DNA from: Brevundimonas sp.
Lineage (GTDB): Bacteria > Pseudomonadota > Alphaproteobacteria > Caulobacterales > Caulobacteraceae
Assembly: GCF_031082345.1 (NCBI RefSeq)
Contig: NZ_JAVHLH010000083.1
Location: 1 to 6,576 of the forward strand
Reading direction: 5' to 3'
DNA length: 6,576 bases
Shown here: positions 4,742 to 6,576 of the stretch, piece by piece
Numbering within the stretch: the first letter of the stretch is position 1
Layout: each line of letters begins with the position of its first letter
Position numbers and translations under genes: made by a program
Notes under the pieces: model-generated
What the model was told of the DNA's origin: nothing
Seen by the model: the letters and a program-made list of their open reading frames with translations, nothing else
The model's database searches: none

Positions 4742-5978
4742 GGAACACCCCGACCAGTTCGACATGGGCGGACCACAGGAACTGGTCGACGGGGGTGACG
4801 CGCTCAAGGCGGAAGCCGGCATCGATCAGCACGCGGGCGTCGCGGGCGAAGGTGACCGGATTGCAGGAGACATAGACGACGACCGTCGCCTTGGTCGCGG
4901 CGATCTGCCGGGTCTGCTCCAGCGCCCCGGCGCGGGGCGGGTCCAGCAACACGGCGTCGCAGCCGCGCAGGTCGTAGGGCGCCAGCGGACGGCGGAACAG
5001 GTCGCGCGCCTCGGCCGTGATCGGCTTCAGCCCCTTCGCCGTGCCCACGCCCGCCTTCAGCGCCGCGATGCCGGCGGCCGAGGCGTCCGCCGCCAGCACC
5101 GGCGCGACCGTCGCCAGCGGAAAGGTGAAGGTCCCGGCGCCGCAGAACAGGTCCGCGATCTTCTTCGCGCCGCGCACGGCCTCGACCGCGCGCGACACCA
5201 TGGCCGCTTCGGCCTCGGGCACGGCCTGAAGGAAGCCGCCGGCCGGCAGGGGCACGGTCGCCGGACCGAAGGCCACGACTGGCTGGCGCGACATCACCAG
5301 AGTGTCTCCGGCCAGGCTGAGCCGGGCGAGGTCGGCCGCCGTCGCCGCCTCGATGGCCCGCACCTGCGCATCGCGCGACAGTCCGCCGCTGCGCCGTTCA
5401 ACGCCGGTGACGTCGACATCCAGCCCGGTCAGAGTCCAGGTCACGTGCAGGGTCGGGGCCGATTTCGGGTGTTCGAGAAAGGCCTCGGCCACCCGGGTCA
5501 GGGCGGGGATGGCGGCGACCAGCCGGGGGTCGGCCACCGGGCAGACGCGCACCTCGACCAGACGCCAACTCTTGCGGGCCTTGAAGCCGAGGATGGCCTT
5601 GCCGTCCGGCCCGAGCCGGGCGTGCAGGGCCAGCCGGCGCCGCGTGCCGGGGGGCACGGCGACGGTCGGCTCGACCACGGCTTCGATCCCTTCGCGGGCG
5701 AGGGCGAACCGGACCTGGTCGCGCTTCCATTCCAGATAGGGGCCGGCGGCCCAGTGCTGCAGCGAGCAGCCGCCGCAGTCGCCGTAGTGGGGCGACACCG
5801 GCGCGATCCTGTCGGGGCTGGCGACGAGGATCTCGACGGACCCGGCGCGGCCGTCGCGCACCTCGGCCCGCACCGTTTCGCCGGGCAGGGTCAGGGGCGC
5901 GAACACCGGGCCGGCGGGGGTTTCGGCGATCCCGTCGCCCTGCCCGCCCACGCGCGAGATGATCAGCGTTTCCGTCAT
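4734..5978 (-). CDS. TRAM-domain class I SAM-dependent RNA (uracil-5-)methyltransferase, RlmD/TrmA class
   Basis: This 414-residue cytoplasmic enzyme is predicted to transfer a methyl group from SAM to C5 of a uridine in RNA, most likely 23S rRNA as in RlmD (U1939) or RlmC; the target cannot be fixed from sequence. Order: TRAM RNA-binding domain (about 1-54), Fe-S region HYGDCGGCSLQHW (64-76) with the distal C146, RNA-contact middle domain, then a Rossmann methyltransferase domain with SAM motif DLFCGAGTFTFPLA (276-289), DPPRAG (346-351), catalytic nucleophile C372 in SCNPVTFARD, and the general base E407 in HVELVGVF. In E. coli RlmD the cluster ligands are C-x5-C-x2-C plus a distal Cys; here C68, C71 and C146 are present but the first position is S62. 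The protein is somewhat shorter than E. coli RlmD (about 430). ATG 5978 is the first possible start because TAG lies in frame four codons upstream; the ribosome site is weak (AGAAG, six bases away). It converges with the radical SAM gene and diverges from the glycine-zipper gene. Confidence 0.9.
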   Translation of the reverse strand: MTETLIISRVGGQGDGIAETPAGPVFAPLTLPGETVRAEVRDGRAGSVEILVASPDRIAPVSPHYGDCGGCSLQHWAAGPYLEWKRDQVRFALAREGIEAVVEPTVAVPPGTRRRLALHARLGPDGKAILGFKARKSWRLVEVRVCPVADPRLVAAIPALTRVAEAFLEHPKSAPTLHVTWTLTGLDVDVTGVERRSGGLSRDAQVRAIEAATAADLARLSLAGDTLVMSRQPVVAFGPATVPLPAGGFLQAVPEAEAAMVSRAVEAVRGAKKIADLFCGAGTFTFPLATVAPVLAADASAAGIAALKAGVGTAKGLKPITAEARDLFRRPLAPYDLRGCDAVLLDPPRAGALEQTRQIAATKATVVVYVSCNPVTFARDARVLIDAGFRLERVTPVDQFLWSAHVELVGVFRR

Positions 5979-6138
5979 CGCGCGCTTCTAGAGCCTCCAC
6001 GCCCGCGGCGAAACCTGAACGAAGATGAACGGCGCGATCAAAGCCCGTTCAGCTTCCGGGCCTTAACTCTGGATGCAACAGACCGGGGGCTCCGTTCGTT
6101 CGGCCTCCATCTTCGCAACGGAACCCAGGACCGACCCG
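5979..6138. other. Divergent intergenic region with several short inverted repeats
   Basis: The promoters for the methyltransferase (minus) and the glycine-zipper gene (plus) must lie in these 160 bases unless they are elsewhere. I see no confident -35/-10 pair on either strand. Notable elements are TGAACGG (6026-6032) with CCGTTCA (6045-6051), an overlapping CTGAACG (6015-6021) with CGTTCAG (6046-6052), CGAAGATG (6020-6027) with CATCTTCG (6108-6115), and TCCGTT (6091-6096) with AACGGA (6117-6122). GGATG (6071-6075) and CGTT (6093-6096) are 17 bases apart and recall the GGAAC/CGTT layout of general-stress ECF sigma promoters, but the match is too poor to call. Confidence 0.35.
6127..6130 (+). 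promoter_or_regulatory. Ribosome binding site of the glycine-zipper gene
   Basis: AGGA lies 8 bases before ATG 6139. It supports that start over the in-frame ATG at 6187, which would remove most of the signal peptide. Confidence 0.6.
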
Positions 6139-6576
6139 ATGTTCGCCCGATCCATCGCCGCCACCGCCGCCATCGCCGCCGCCGGCATGCTGCTGGCCCC
6201 CGCCTCGGCGTCGGCCCAGGCCTATACCTACCAGGGTCCGCAGACCTACGGCTACGGGGCCTACGACTACGACAACCGCTACGGCTATCAGGACAACCGC
6301 TACGGCTACGACGACCGTTGCCGCAGTTACCGCAACGACCGCCAGGCGGGCGGCGCGGTGATCGGCGCCACGGTCGGCGCCGTGGCCGGCTCGCAGATGG
6401 CCGCCCGCGGCCGCCGCACCGAAGGCAGCATTCTGGGCGGCGTTCTCGGCGCCGTGGTCGGCGCCGGCGTCGGCGGCAGCTCGGCCCGCGACTGCGACCG
6501 CTACGAGACCAATTACCGCTACGACGACAACCGTTATGGCGGCGACCGCTACGGCTATCAGAGCTACGGCCGGACC
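6139..6576 (+). CDS. Secreted glycine-zipper 2TM-type envelope protein with Tyr-rich repeats (3' end outside the window)
   Basis: The frame is open for 146 codons to the edge of the window, so the C-terminus is missing. Residues 1-26 form a clear Sec signal peptide: basic R4, an Ala-rich hydrophobic core, then AxA sites giving cleavage after A26 (ASA|Q) or A28 (AQA|Y). No lipobox cysteine is present, so it is not a lipoprotein. The mature part begins with a Tyr/Asp/Arg/Gly/Gln-rich segment (29-66) containing two DNRYGY units. A glycine zipper follows: GGAVIGATVGAVAGSQ (71-86) and a second hydrophobic stretch SILGGVLGAVVGAGVGG (97-113), separated by a basic loop. This matches the glycine-zipper 2TM / Rickettsia 17-kDa antigen-like pattern (PF05433 type). 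C61 and C119 flank the zipper and could form a disulfide. A second Tyr-rich segment (121 onward) resumes the repeats. Periplasmic or outer-membrane location is inferred; function is unknown, and proteins of this kind are often annotated only as hypothetical or surface antigen. Confidence 0.88.
   Translation, partial: MFARSIAATAAIAAAGMLLAPASASAQAYTYQGPQTYGYGAYDYDNRYGYQDNRYGYDDRCRSYRNDRQAGGAVIGATVGAVAGSQMAARGRRTEGSILGGVLGAVVGAGVGGSSARDCDRYETNYRYDDNRYGGDRYGYQSYGRT
6271..6312 (+). repeat. Tandem 21-bp coding repeat in the glycine-zipper gene
   Basis: Two adjacent 21-base units (6271-6291 and 6292-6312) share the first 17 bases and encode DNRYGYQ and DNRYGYD. Related, diverged units recur on the other side of the zipper (GACAACCGTTATGGC at 6526-6540, then GACCGCTACGGCTATCAG at 6544-6561). 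The near identity of the adjacent pair suggests recent duplication by slippage, and makes the locus a candidate for length variation between strains. Confidence 0.8.

Noticed and set aside
6060..6080. CtrA-type binding site around TTAA at 6063-6066
   Set aside because: Only one TTAA half is present. The TTAA-N7-TTAA arrangement is not met.

Overview
The window is about two-thirds G+C. Its gene content and promoter style point to an alphaproteobacterium, most likely Caulobacterales such as Brevundimonas. That assignment rests on sequence character and recall of related proteins, not on a database search. It reads as ordinary chromosomal sequence. I see no integrase, transposase, phage gene, CRISPR array or defence system.

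Layout. Positions 1-201 hold two strong intrinsic terminators and no gene: one closes a plus-strand unit that ends before the window, the other closes the minus-strand transporter that follows. Two multi-spanning sodium-coupled amino acid transporters lie in tandem on the minus strand: an AGCS-family alanine/glycine symporter (1759-3234) and, downstream of it, an NSS/LeuT-family symporter (202-1635, TTG start). The 123-base gap between them carries a terminator-like hairpin, a second hairpin and a possible 15-codon leader ORF ending next to the NSS start. Divergent from the AGCS gene is a tRNA-Leu with anticodon UAG (3390-3474), which has its own sigma-70-type promoter. A radical SAM protein of the PA0069/Rv2578c type follows (3552-4685, plus strand). 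It has no Shine-Dalgarno sequence, and a promoter-like element is placed so that its transcript could be leaderless. Converging on it is a TRAM-domain RNA m5U methyltransferase of the RlmD/TrmA class (4734-5978, minus strand), in which one of the expected Fe-S cysteines is a serine. Diverging from the methyltransferase is a secreted glycine-zipper protein (from 6139, plus strand) with Tyr/Asp/Arg/Gly repeats, cut by the right edge of the window.

How the genes relate. The two transporters share a likely physiological theme, Na+-driven uptake of small or neutral amino acids across the inner membrane, and may be partly co-transcribed. The tRNA, radical SAM gene, methyltransferase and envelope protein look like independent transcription units with no evident common pathway. 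I found no clear new multi-gene system. The points most worth a second look are the Cys-to-Ser change in the methyltransferase cluster, the possibly leaderless radical SAM gene, the repeat-flanked glycine-zipper protein, and the leader structures of the two transporter genes.
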